Positions 26,985-59,600 of a stretch of DNA of 64,000 nt are shown piece by piece. How positions within the stretch are numbered: position 1 is the first letter of the stretch; each line of letters begins with the position of its first letter. Under the pieces are notes generated by a model. That model was not told where the DNA came from. It saw only the letters and a program-made list of their open reading frames with translations, and did not search any database. The DNA is from Erpobdella octoculata (Eukaryota; Annelida; Clitellata; Hirudinida; Erpobdellidae), in contig OZ022238.1 of the NCBI GenBank assembly GCA_963978895.1, positions 6,955,650 through 7,019,649 on the forward strand, read 5' to 3'. Made by a program: the position numbers and the translations under genes.

Positions 26985-28454
26985 CTAGAATAAATATGAT
27001 GGTTTCAAATTTACTTTTGTAAATGCCGCATTAAGGAACGATTCAAGATTAGACCAAGAAGTTGATGATAGCATTCCTAATAGATAAATAGTATCTTGAA
27101 CAGGTGGCTTGTAAGACAGTGTTCGCGAAAACATTAGATATTCATTTATCGTCAGTATTTCCGTATAATAAATGAAATAAATGATAAAGGCGACTGTTAA
27201 ATAACAAACAATAGTTTCAGAGTTGTAGTATACTAATCCTCTGTGTAAACATTTTATAATTACAGATTTTTTTTCTTTAAGTAGGTCTTGATGATTTTTT
27301 AATATACATGCTCTGAATAATCTGTGCAACGCTTCTTCGTACAATTTTTCTTTTACTAAATGAAAGTCGATCGCAGCTAGTATTCCATCAATATGTTGAA
27401 ATAAACCGATAACATCTGAATTAAAAACAGAAAAACTTGTTTTTTCTGAATTAAAACAAAGTCCTAAATATTTTAATTTTTTTGGAAGTTTCAATACAAC
27501 CGAAATTTCTTCATAAAACCTAGATTGACTTATGTCCAAATGTACCAAAGATGGCAACAAGTCAATTATTTTATATAATTGTTCTACATCCATTGTTTCA
27601 TTAAGCTTACAACAGTCAGTATCACTTACATCCAACCAGCTAAGATTTGAAAGATTAGATATTGCATTGATAAAATCGTCACACGTGCTTTTAGTTGTTA
27701 AATTAATTAGAGCCAACTTTTTGAGATTGACGAAATTGTTCAGTTTTCTAAACAGCTTTTGAAGCGACATACAGTTTGATATGGCCAGATATTTCAGACA
27801 ATCATCTTTAAAAACAATTCCGAGAACATCAATTATGTCATATTCACCATAACAACATGCTTTTATACACGACAAGACCAACCGTTTCAAATTTGGACAA
27901 GACCAAGACGGAAAAGAAGCACCATTTTTTTCATATTGGGAGATCCTATATTGGCAACAGACACTTAAATCAAGCTCCTCTAAGTTGCCTAAAACCGCTG
28001 AATTTTTACATAAAAGTTCGCACGTTTTAAAAGCAGTTTGTTCTTCAACATCAATGTATTTCAAATTAACAGCATTGATGCATAGCTTTTTTAAAACTTG
28101 GGTTTTCAGAACATTTTCTAATAATAAACAGTTAGGAAGTGCAAAATAATCACTCATAACTAGTTCGCTGCGCCTGAAAGTACTCACTTCAGTTAAAGAA
28201 AATAGCAAATGTCCGTAGCATGACCAATTTCCTATTTTTTCACAACGCAAAAGTAATTTAAAATACAGTACTGGCGTTAACACAATGTTGTCTTTAATTT
28301 TGTAGCAAAAATATTTTTGGTTTTGCACTTCTTCAAGAAGAATAGTTTTGAAATTAGTAATTACAAAATCCCTAGAAAGATTTTTTAAAGGAAATATGTT
28401 TGATCGACAACACATCATTTTCTTTGTTATTTTTTGTTGATGTTGATTTGGCAA
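26985..28454 (-). CDS. Intronless LRR protein, ZYG11/ZER1-like (copy 2)
   Basis: Single open frame, 489 aa from the first ATG. The conserved start shared with copy 1 is the internal 'MMCCRSNIFPL' at about 28418, which would give 477 aa. It aligns with the 19601-21028 protein along its whole length, with identical blocks such as 'ISNLSNLSWLDVSDTDCC' and 'VHLDISQSR'. The LRR zone and C-terminal helices ('EKLYEEALHRLF') are as in copy 1. Sequence upstream of both starts is also alike ('TTTTAAAATCTTG', then TTTAACTAG on the plus strand) up to a TA array, so promoter and coding region were copied together. Lack of introns could reflect a retrocopied founder. Function is inferred only from likeness to ZYG11-family ubiquitin-ligase receptors. 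Confidence 0.7.
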   Translation of the reverse strand: MPNQHQQKITKKMMCCRSNIFPLKNLSRDFVITNFKTILLEEVQNQKYFCYKIKDNIVLTPVLYFKLLLRCEKIGNWSCYGHLLFSLTEVSTFRRSELVMSDYFALPNCLLLENVLKTQVLKKLCINAVNLKYIDVEEQTAFKTCELLCKNSAVLGNLEELDLSVCCQYRISQYEKNGASFPSWSCPNLKRLVLSCIKACCYGEYDIIDVLGIVFKDDCLKYLAISNCMSLQKLFRKLNNFVNLKKLALINLTTKSTCDDFINAISNLSNLSWLDVSDTDCCKLNETMDVEQLYKIIDLLPSLVHLDISQSRFYEEISVVLKLPKKLKYLGLCFNSEKTSFSVFNSDVIGLFQHIDGILAAIDFHLVKEKLYEEALHRLFRACILKNHQDLLKEKKSVIIKCLHRGLVYYNSETIVCYLTVAFIIYFIYYTEILTINEYLMFSRTLSYKPPVQDTIYLLGMLSSTSWSNLESFLNAAFTKVNLKPSYLF

Positions 28455-28555
28455 GTTGATACTATACAGTGTTTTAAAATCTTGAAATACTTTTAACTAG
28501 GAAACAAGTATAAAAACCATTGATATATGTATATAATAAATATATATTTATATTA

Positions 28556-28641
<86 letters not shown>

Positions 28642-28653
28642 GTATATATATAT
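28556..28653. repeat. (TA)n microsatellite with TATG variants
   Basis: TA array upstream of the second ZYG11-like gene, matching in position the array upstream of the first. Confidence 0.9.
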
Positions 28654-28975
28654 AAAAATTAAAAGTCCAGAAGAGCGGACACCGTCAAGGGAGAGCAAAA
28701 GTGTCCGCTTTACGTTTTTATCTGTTCATCGGGGACATGCTACTGTAGGCCAGATACAGATTTAAGAAATTTTTTTCAGAGTAAAAGTGTTCATTGCTCT
28801 TAGCAGCCGCTTTTGAGGTGTTCTCCTCTAGAGCAGCGGTTCGTAAAGTGGTCGTCCGCGGACCAGTAATAGTGACGAAATCTGTTTATTAGCATATTTT
28901 TCTGACATTTTCAGCCTACGTAAAATAGTAAAAACAGTTGATTGATTTAGTGACTTTTTGCAAACAATATTTAAT

Positions 28976-30203
28976 CAGGGCCGTCGAGAGAGGGGGTAAA
29001 GGGGGAAATTGCACAGGGGTCGGAGCAGTGCAAAGGGCCCGGGCCATTGACCATTTATATATTTGCATATATGTTTTCATATATAAGTAAAACATAATGC
29101 AGACTTGCCTAATTAAGTTAAACAGTTTAGGGATCTTTGGGATAATCTGTTGTCAGAATTAAAACTTGTTGCAGAAGCCATGGCATCAGATTTGCCAACA
29201 AACAAAGAAATGCCAAAACAAAGAGTTAAAAAAAGAAAAGTATTTTTTGACAAAATTTCTGCAACAAACTACGGGCAACAAATTGATGATAATAAAACGA
29301 TCAAATTTAAATGTTATGTTTTTTACAGACTTTTTGATTGCTATCTTAGTGGATTAACACAGTTTCTATAGCCTAATCTATCAGCAATACATTCAGTTTT
29401 CTGTGGTTATTTTTGAAAATTTCAGAATCAGAAATTGAACAAACGCGCAGAGTTTTTTGTACAGAATACGAAAATGACGTTCCCTTGGAAATAATTTATG
29501 AAATGAAGCACCTAAAAGCAATTTACAAATAAAATTTTGGAGATGATTTAGTTAATTCTGATTCATCTGTCTTAAAACCACTGGATTTACTAAACAAATT
29601 TTGAGAATTGAAAGTAGAATGCTTTTTTCAAAATGAATTTTTGTACGATACCTGTGAATGTTGCAGTAGCTGAACAGTCATTCAGCAAATTGAAACAAAT
29701 AAATAGTGTACAACAATTAGTAATGGGACAGGAAAGACTGTGTTTCAGCGTTATTAGCAATTGAAAATGATCTAGCTAGGTCTATTAAATTTGATGAAAT
29801 CATTGACAATTTCGCATTAAAGAAATCAAGAGAAATATCACTTTGAAAATTTGGAAATATTGGTCATTGTGCAAAAAATTATACTGTTAATTTTTTATAT
29901 AATTTCTTTAATAAACTTGTTTTTTATAAATGGCAAACGTATTTTAATCTTTTAAATTCTGAATTTGAAAACCATAAAATTGAAATTATACAATTCTAAT
30001 AAGTAATACATTTATTATTTAATAAATCCATTATCAATGAACAGTTTTTATCAAATTTAAGAAAATGATATGAAGAATTCACTGCCAGATGCCAATCAGT
30101 GAATGATAAGAACATTTACATTTTTTTAGGGACTGCCGTCTGGCTCTCAGGGAGGCCCGTATACCTTAGCACAGGAGCCCGCAATGGTCTCTCGACGGCC
30201 ATG
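28976..30203 (+). mobile_element. hAT-type transposon, decayed
   Basis: The left end CAGGGCCGTCGAGAGA (28976-28991) pairs with TCTCTCGACGGCCATG at the right end (30188-30203). An 8-bp duplication at the flanks is not clear. Inside, frames with stops encode transposase pieces: 'LWDNLLSELKLVAEAM' and 'MPKQRVKKRKVFFDKI' (29128-29260), and the hAT dimerisation region 'VNVAVAEQSFSKLKQI' with 'FDEIIDNFALKKSREI' (29650-29845). Likeness is to the ZMYM1-like/DUF4371 branch. Several frameshifts and stops make it a relic. Another hAT-like end ('CAGCGGTTCGTAAAGTGG') lies at about 28834. Confidence 0.75.
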
Positions 30204-30577
30204 TTTGCAATATTACTTGGTAATCTCTGAGCCCTTTTGTATAAGGCCGCTTGGAAGGGTCGCCATCAGGCAGTTTTTTCTTAAGTTAAGCTCGCAACAC
30301 CAATTCCGTAGGTAAATCACCAGGCTGTTTGCTTGTACTGGTTTTTATGATGCTAAAAAATGAATACGAATTGAAACTTTGTTGTTATTAAATGCACTTT
30401 TAATCGAAAATGAATTTCACGTCAGGACAGAACGCTGCCTCAAAAACAATAACAAAATAGCAAAATAAACAACTTTTAAAACATGGAAAAATCGAAAGTT
30501 TAAAACAAAATTATTATTTGAAAGATTGTTATGACAAAACATCGCTACGATGACGATCGGTCAAGAAACATGGTGAC
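30204..30577. other. Intergenic / likely promoter region of the serine protease
   Basis: No exon seen before the start codon at 30578. AT-rich, no clear TATA box chosen. Confidence 0.4.
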
Positions 30578-51286
<20,709 letters not shown>

Positions 51287-51802
51287 AGCAGTTACGGACA
51301 CGTCTTTTAAACTTTAATTTAATCATAAAACTCTCGTGTTTTATTTTTAAAAAATCTTTTTAATTGTTACGAAAACTTTTATTTTAACATCGTGACTTAC
51401 GTGCAACAAAAACCTTTTATTTTAGTTGATTTTGTTATTTTTTTTATTTTGAAACTTGAAATTGTCTAATTTAACTGTCTGATCACGACTAGGCTCCCAC
51501 CGAGTGCGAGTGAATGGCGAACTCCGCGTTTTGGGACGATACAAGAACTCTTTTATTGCAAGTTTATGTAATAGTGACTCAACGCTGTTTATGGTACGAC
51601 TATGAGCTAACCATACACAACAATACACAACTGCCAGTGTAACGGAGACATGCTATGCTGTAAGTTGTTCTGTCCGCTCATGCATAACCAAACAGCACAA
51701 ACCTATCGTGTAGCATAAGATTCTTCTGTAAGAGCGTTTGTTGTGGTTTTAATATAATTTTAATTTAATTTTTACGTTGTTTAGACGTTGTCGAGTTTTG
51801 GA
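51287..51802. other. Intergenic between protease and receptor 1
   Basis: Holds the protease 3' UTR and presumably the promoter of the next gene. A possible acceptor (TTGTTTAG at about 51784) just before the next ATG hints at a non-coding first exon. Nothing else recognised. Confidence 0.4.
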
Positions 51803-54800
51803 ATGATGTACTGGTTTGAAACGGTGTTCATCATTTCATTGTCACTCCAGATAACAATTGCTGAAGGTTGGTAACTTAAATAACATAACATAACATAACA
51901 TAACATGGCTTAAAGTGTTTCAGAAGACTAAAAAGCCTGTATGAAAACCACTACATGCGAATAATTTTTTGTGTGAGACGTAATTTTATGTAATTTCTCA
52001 AGATGTTTTTTAAAAACAAATTTATAATTTGTACTTGAGTGTCTGAAACATTTAAGTATTATAGAGTTTATTATTATCAAACATCTGGAATGAACCTGTT
52101 TCGATATGAAGGTATTGCAAACAAAAATGTTATAAATCAGTGTTTTTTATTCTTTTTAACAAATCAAAACTTTTTTAAAGTTTTTTTTTCAAAACGTTGA
52201 AAAAGTTTGATAAAATCCATAATTTAAACCAATTGATTTATTTTTGTAAATAGCTAACCATGTGGTGAAAATTCTAAGAGAAAAAAAAAAGTTTTTTTTT
52301 AGACATTACTTTGTGAGAAATCAACATTTTTACAAATATGAATTTCAAGATAACATAAATGAAATCACATCCTGTCTATGAGATGATCAATTTTTTGTCA
52401 GCAAGAATTGTCAATTTCTGACAACTAGCAAGGCCTAGCTAGATCAACCGATTGGTTTCAAGTTTGAATATATAAACCAGCAATGCAATAAAACGACGTT
52501 TAATTAAACGAATTTGGTTTAGGTGGACTGGAAATTTGCCGGGCAGAATGGACGCAAATAGAGAAAAAACAATCGTCTGGAGGGGAGATGGTCCCTGTGT
52601 CAACGTTAGATCAATGCCAAGAATATTGTGCAAATAACGCTGCATGCATTGCCGTTGACTTTAATGCCGTTGGTACCGATCCCTGCTGGGCATACACCGA
52701 TCCGGAACTCTTGAAAGAGTAAGTTAGTTTCCTTAGTCGAAAATGTTTTTGTTAAATAAGTTCGTTTAATTCTACGACTTTTCACTTCGGTTTTTTTTCG
52801 TTTTTTAACTTTCCCATCATAGCCGGTAATGAGAGTCTAGTTATACATTTTGCTATTCATTAGATAATTTAAATGTAGTTGAAATTACTGACCATCAGAT
52901 TGTATGATGACGACTTTGTGACTCAGTACAGACTAGCAAGGAACTGTTCGACACAGGAAGTTGAAGTCTCTGGTTAGTAAAATATTTTTAAGTAACCAAA
53001 GATGAGATATAGAAATTTGAATTTTTAATTTTATTGAATTTTAATTTACATTAAAACACTTTTATTTAACTAAAAATATATGCGCAGATAAAACAGATAA
53101 CTACAATTTGCAATATTTTCGCAAGCTTTTCCAGGTCATATTTTTGTTACTAGGAAAAGAGTAAAATTATACAGTCTCTGGTTTATTTCGGAAAATGAAT
53201 CAATAAGTAACAACATTTAATAACATGTTGTTTCAGTTTAATGTTTTCTCATAACAGATTGCCCGTACAATTGGATATTCATAAAAGAAAAATCTACAGA
53301 CATGAAATCAGATGAATCGTTCAACTCAACACTTTTTACTTGTTTCACCTACTGTCGCTTTAATTACAAGTGTCAAGGAGTCATATTTGACGACACCGCC
53401 TGGCTTTCTTGCCATGTATTCTACGGCGACGTTCTAAAAGATTCGTCAAATCTCAAGGACAGTTCGACTTCCAATGTTTATCTGTTCGATAAAGATTGTT
53501 CTGGTGGGTTGAATGAGTTGAATACCATAGAATACGCAATTGCACGCTGTTAATATTAAACACAGATGAATACAGAAAATACAGATAAATAAAAATGACC
53601 ACAAATAAGCATTAATAACTTAAAATGACTAATATACAAAAAGCATTAGAAACACATTAATAAGATAAAAAGTAAATACAAAAATAATTAAAAAAAACAA
53701 GTAAATTCGTTATTCTATCATATTTCAAATAAAAATCATTATTTTTAAATAAATTTAATTAAATCACCGTGGAAACATTTTCAGGAAGCATTAAAACACA
53801 AGGTCAGTGCAGTGGTAAATCGTTCCCCCCATCTTTCAGCTGGTGTCTACCGACAGAAAAGATTTCAGTTAAAAGCGTTTTCTTCAAATTTCATCCATTT
53901 TGCTGCCCGGATTCCGCTAATACTCCGTATTTTCCCATTGATAGCAGCAGTTTAAAATCAGTTAGTGCCGAGTTCTTCGATCGTGACTATTTCGAAACTG
54001 TTTTGAGCTGTCTGAACGCGACAAGCTGTGCTCTTGTTGCTGCCAGCCACAAAAGTCTGTATATTACCAGTGATGTCTGTCCCATTCACGATACTACAAA
54101 TTTTGTGTCCGTTGCCTACTCGTGTACAGGTTAAATAATACGATTTTTTTCAGACTTAATATGCATTTTTTTGACAAACACTAAGTATTACAGAAACAAC
54201 TTTTCTGGCAAAAAAACCAACGAATCTGATTAGAATAACTGAAATTGCAGGCAGTTTGCTGAACGGGACGTCAACAACGGCAACAATCGTGCCATCAATG
54301 CTTCCAACGACAACATTAGTTCAACTAACATCAACATTGCTGCCAACATCAACAGTCCAGCAGCAAGAACAAACGTCACTGGGACCAATCCTACCTTCAC
54401 CTTCGCCATTACAGACAACCACCGTGCCTGGCATAGTGACGAGTTTAGTTCCAATCACTACTGAAGTCCTAGGAACTCCACCTCCAACTAGCTATGTTTT
54501 AACTACCGCAAAGGAACTTGAATCACAAACCAGCCTCATCTCGGAAACTATGGCGCTAAACACCACAGTTCAATCTCAACTCCCACTGTCAACCCAAGCA
54601 CCACCTTCCGTTTCTCAATATCCTCCTGAAAAAACCACCGTAGCTCCATCACCATATCCGACAAGTTCTCGGGCACAACTGCCAATGAGCTCTGGCGTTT
54701 CTTTCTCACGGACCGACAGTCCATCGACCACGTCCAGAAATAACCAGGATGGAACTTTCAATGAAGAAAAACACAGAACTGTCCTGATCCTCGGAGGTTT

Positions 54801-55247
54801 TATATGCTTATATAATCATATCAATCAGTCCTCGTTTTGACAAATTAATAAATATGAATGATCACATTTTATAAGATTTAAGTTAAATCATTTTAAATTT
54901 ATTTTTTAAATTTATTTTCAAGCCATCGGAACAGCATTTGGTGCACTTTGCCTTTTGTTTTTCATCCTGCTTCTTGTTGTTGTCGTTCGAGTATACTTGT
55001 GAGTTGAAAGCTTATTGAAATTATTCTACCAACAACTGCATATATCAATGTATACGAACTAGCAGCATAAAATTATTATTAAAATAGTTATTAAAATTTA
55101 AATAATGTTAATTAAATAACAGCTAAAGAACATAATTAAAAGAAACATTTATAATTTAGGTCACACAGGCATGAAAGTGTGGACATTATTGACAAAGTCT
55201 CTACAATATCATGGAAAAAATTTATCCAGGGAAGTTCATCGGTGTGA
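51803..55247 (+). CDS. Single-pass receptor with PAN/apple and SUEL-lectin-like domains (copy 1)
   Basis: Predicted cell-surface protein, function unknown. Exons: 51803-51866, 52523-52718, 52899-52972, 53258-53503, 53785-54129, 54251-54796, 54923-54998, 55160-55247. All phases match, giving 544 aa. Signal peptide (residues 1-21). PAN/apple-like module 1 (about 23-111, 'LDQCQEYCANNAACIAVDF'). PAN-like module 2 (about 112-193, 'FTCFTYCRFNYKCQGVIFDD'). Cys-rich module (about 194-308), with 'KISVKSVFFKFHPFCCPD', 'SCLNATSCALVAASH' and closing 'SVAYSC', fitting the SUEL/galactose-binding lectin pattern. Then a 180-residue Thr/Ser/Pro mucin-like stalk, TM helix ('LLFFILLLVVVVRVY') and a 28-residue tail. 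Nearly all introns are phase 1 at module edges. A tandem paralogue follows. Confidence 0.85.
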
Positions 55248-55414
55248 AGATTGGACAGTTTTTCATTTAAAAATTTTTATTCACAAAATTAATAACTGCT
55301 TTTTATTGAAAATAATTTTCGACTTAATCTTTTTCTAACGTTGTCCTAAAATCCGTTCAATGTAACGCGGACAAATGTTTGTCAGCTGTTCAAATGTAAC
55401 GTGATTGAATGTAA

Positions 55415-55660
55415 TTTGTAAAAAAAAGTAACGTGGTTATACTTTGGGATAAAGTGCAACGTGGTTATGTGGTGTGATAAAGTGTAACGTGGTTATGTGG
55501 TGTGATAAAGTGTAACGGTGTTGTGATGTGATAAAATGTAACGCGGTTATGTGATGAAGTGTAACGTGGTTACGTAATATGGAAAAGTGTAACGAGGTTA
55601 TGTGATGTGATAAAGTCTAACCAGGTTATGTAATATGATCATGTGTAACGCGACTGAATG
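55415..55660. repeat. Minisatellite, about 28-bp unit
   Basis: Eight or so variants of AAAGTGTAACGTGGTTATGT followed by GGTGTGAT, decaying toward the 3' end. Confidence 0.85.
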
Positions 55661-56384
55661 TAACGTGACTTTGAAACTTCGAAGCTTTTTGTGAACCAAA
55701 CTTGTTTTTCTGCAATATTAACCGTACAAAAATTAATAGATCAAAGTTGAAGTCGTGTTTTTGTTATAAATCTTAAGATAATGAGTGTTTGATGTCGTGT
55801 GAAACATTGACAAAATGCTGCTTTGAAAGAAAAGCACACAAAAGTTGGGTGTTTGCGTTACTTAAAACTCAACCTGAAACTGCGTGTCTATCAACGTCAT
55901 GACGCTACTTACATTAAATTCAATGAGGGAAAACCAAATAACCAGAGATGCAAAGACTAAATAGATTACATTCAGATATATTTGAAAGATGGCGTTGCAT
56001 GTAAAAGTTCAGTCACAAGAAAAGATTGTGACGCACTGTCAGTGTGATTCTGTAAGACCTAAGTCGCATTAATAAAATTTTCAAATATAATGAATCCACG
56101 TAAAGAAATCATGAAAGAGAACTTATAACATATTTACATTAAATCATATTATAACATATCTATATTAAATCAGTTGGTATACAAAATTTTTGCAAACATT
56201 GATATAATTGATATATTTAAATAAACTGAAAAAACACACATTTTATACGAAATAGTTGTATAATTTAAACCATAATTATTAAAAAATGCCATTCAACAAA
56301 TCCCGTAAACATTACCAATGAAATAAGCAAATTAATTTAGCAACACGTTAGAACTAATTCTTCTAGCAAAGCAAGTTAGTCATA

Positions 56385-56394
56385 CAAACACACA

Positions 56395-56436
<42 letters not shown>
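56385..56436. repeat. (AC)n microsatellite
   Basis: About 20 CA dinucleotides. Confidence 0.95.
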
Positions 56437-56439
<3 letters not shown>

Positions 56440-56616
56440 GCACACAAGCACAGCCATCAATTGTCAGAGGACACACGAGAATCTTCTCAAGCGTAACGTA
56501 ACTTTCTAATGTTGCATAACTGCTGAATGTTTCCTACACTGAAGAGCTGCTTAAATACTTGTTTTGAAAATAATCAAAACAACTTAAATTAGATTAATAA
56601 TAAACACCTTTCTCTA

Positions 56617-59600
56617 ATGGCCGGCTTAAAGAGCTTACTAAGACTATTCTTAATGTGGACGTACATAACAAGTCCGTGTTTCGGTCAGCAACAACAAACA
56701 GGTAAAAACTTCAACGTGACATTAAACATGAAAAATGTTTTCAATTTTTTACTAAATATTAAAAAATTTAAACAGATGTTTTTAATTTTTTTACTAAATT
56801 TTAAAAAATGTTTTCAATTTGTTTACTAAATATTAAGAAATTTAAACAAATGTTCTCATTTTTTAGTAAATATTAGGGAAATTTAAACAAATTTTTTCAA
56901 TCTTGTTTCTGAAGACGATGTAGAAATGTGCATGCCAACGTGGACTAAAATAAACGGTTATCATTCCATCGAAGGCACATACAAAAGTAACATTTACAGC
57001 CTAGAAGATTGTCTTTCCACTTGTGAAGATGACAACCTGTGTCTTGCTGTAGATTTTTCACCAGATAATGAAGAAAAATGCTGGATTCACTCGGATCCAA
57101 ATTTCAGTACAGATGAAAAGCAAGTTTTTTCCTATGCTTTGAGATTTTTGAACGCTTTTGACTCTTTTGTTGTATTTGTAAAACTTACTTTATGATCACA
57201 ATTATTATGTAGTACTAGTTAAACTTCACAACTAATTTTAGTTTAAAAAATAATACTAGCAGAGTGCATTGTAATGTCGTAACCAGATGATGGTGCAATC
57301 TTCGATTCTGACATGTCCATGGGCGCACATGTCAGCGTGTTTCTCCACTTTACGACAAATCAAAACAGTCGCATCGTCTTTTCCTCCAAAACCTCTCACC
57401 ACACTTGTGACATCTTTAGTTCTCTCAAAACCCTATTACTGCAATTCTGTCTTAGCAGGACTTCCGAAGATCCAGACTCGCAGTCTACAGTCGGTTGTCA
57501 ATGCAGCTGCTAGACTTGTGATGCGAGCTAGAAAACATCTCCGTATCTTCCCAATCCTCCAAAAGCTGCATTGGCTAAAGGTCGACTGCAGGATAGATTT
57601 TAAACTCGCACTTCTGGTCTTTAAGTGCCTTCACGAGTCGGCTCCTCCATATTTACGCTCGGACGTCACACGCGTGTGCGACGTTCTGCCTTGGAGAAGA
57701 CTCAGGTCGTCATCCTCATCTTCACTCCTCATCCCTAAAGCCCGTCTAAAGACTGCTGGGGACAGATGTTCCGCGGTTGTTGGCCCAACGATCTGGAATC
57801 GTCTTCCACCGAAGGTCACAACCACATCTACAACCGAACAGTTCAGAAAGGCTCTCAAGACACACCTGTTTTTGGCCTTAAAGCATGCTGACTCACGCCA
57901 CACTAAAGATTGTCAAACTGAATTTAATTGAATTGAATGTCAAAAAATGAAGCGTTATATAACAAAAAAATATAAAACACTGATTTATCAAATAAAAATG
58001 TTGAAACAAGATCTTTTTTTCTAGATTGTTTGAAGATGCAAAAACCTCCCAATATCGAATCAACAGAACTTGCACGAAAAAAACTTTTAAAGCTACAGGT
58101 TTACTGCTTGTTGAATTTAAAGCAAACTAATTAAATAAATTAATAAACAAATAGTTGAATAAAAAAAGACAATTTACAAACAGATACTTTAACAAAAAGT
58201 AATCAAATTATTAAATGAACCAGCAAAAAATTAATTATTATTCAAAAAAAGATAAAAGCCAAAATTCAAAAGAAAGACAATTGTTTGAGCGAGAAGTTGA
58301 TTGAAAACGACCGATTGTTATGTGAAATCAAAAGTATCGCTTTAAAATAGTGCTGGAAATTAGCAGAAAGTATAACATAAATATTTATTTACAAATTGAT
58401 GAAAAATACACATAAACATAAAAATAAGATGCATTAGAATTTCATAAAAATTGTATTCTTATTTATTGGTTTTCAGTTTTAATGAAATGAAAGCATTTGA
58501 CCAAATATTGTTTTGAATAATAACTTGTTTCAATGGGTTTCTATCTTTACTAAAACGAAGTGATCTTTGTTTTGTTAAAATAATTGAGTATAACACAAAA
58601 AATTACTTTTTTTAATTTATAAAAATATTATATTTAGCAGCTGGTTGCCCGCCTGTCTGGAGAGAAATTGGAAACAAATCTGTCGTTGGAACTCCGGCTG
58701 AAACATTGAATGTCAGTGTCAAGTCTTGTTTCACGTATTGCAGTTTGAATCCATCGTGTTATGGGATCGTATTCGATAAAAAGACGTGGCCTCCGTGCAG
58801 AGTTTTCACGATTCCAGAAATTTTCCAACCAAGTTACACAATCGACAGTTCGACTTCTAAAATTTACAGTTTCGACAGGAATAACTGCTCAAGTAATTTC
58901 ACTACACAAAATTTTCTCTAAACGACAATTTTAATAATAATTTTAATAACACATCATTGCCATCAAGCAGATGCACAAAGATCTTACGGCAGATGTACAA
59001 ATCAAAGTTTTCCGATGACCTCTCAGATGTGTCCACCTGGCCAGAAAATTTCATTACTTGGAGCATATTACAGAATCTACCCGTTCTGCTGTCCCGGGTG
59101 TTTCGATCCTAAAATATATCCTTATGATAATGGCCAACTTCAAGGTTATCCTGTCAGTAATTTCAACCGCGATTACGACTCCTACATCAGCTCCTGCTTG
59201 GCAAACTCAACATGTTCCGTAATTTCACAAGGATATGACACGGATGCACTGACGAATAGATACTGTTTAAATACCACAAAAACGTTCACTTACGTCGCCA
59301 TTTTGATCCAGTGCAGCGGTTAGAATTATTTATTTCATGGTTGAGTGAAAATTAATTTTGTTTGATAGGTCGGTTAAACTGTCAGTTTAGCTTTTTAAAA
59401 CTTATATAAACCAATTCTTAAATTAAAAAGTAAAATAAAAATTTCAGAAATTTTTTAAAATGTAATAGAATGTATTGTCACAAAGAGCGAATCTATATTC
59501 AAAATTTCAACTTGATTGGATGAACGAAACCTGGTTAATTTCCACTTCCAAGATTAGCAAGATATAATTAAATAAGCAAGGAAAACTGGCGTAAGGTAAA

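Larger units (their letters stand above)
55248..56616. other. Intergenic between receptors, with minisatellite
   Basis: Contains the 55415-55660 tandem repeat and (AC)n at 56385-56436. No exon seen. Confidence 0.5.

Noticed and set aside
54230..54454. 74-codon minus-strand frame
   Set aside because: Antisense shadow of the Thr/Ser-rich stalk exon of receptor 1.
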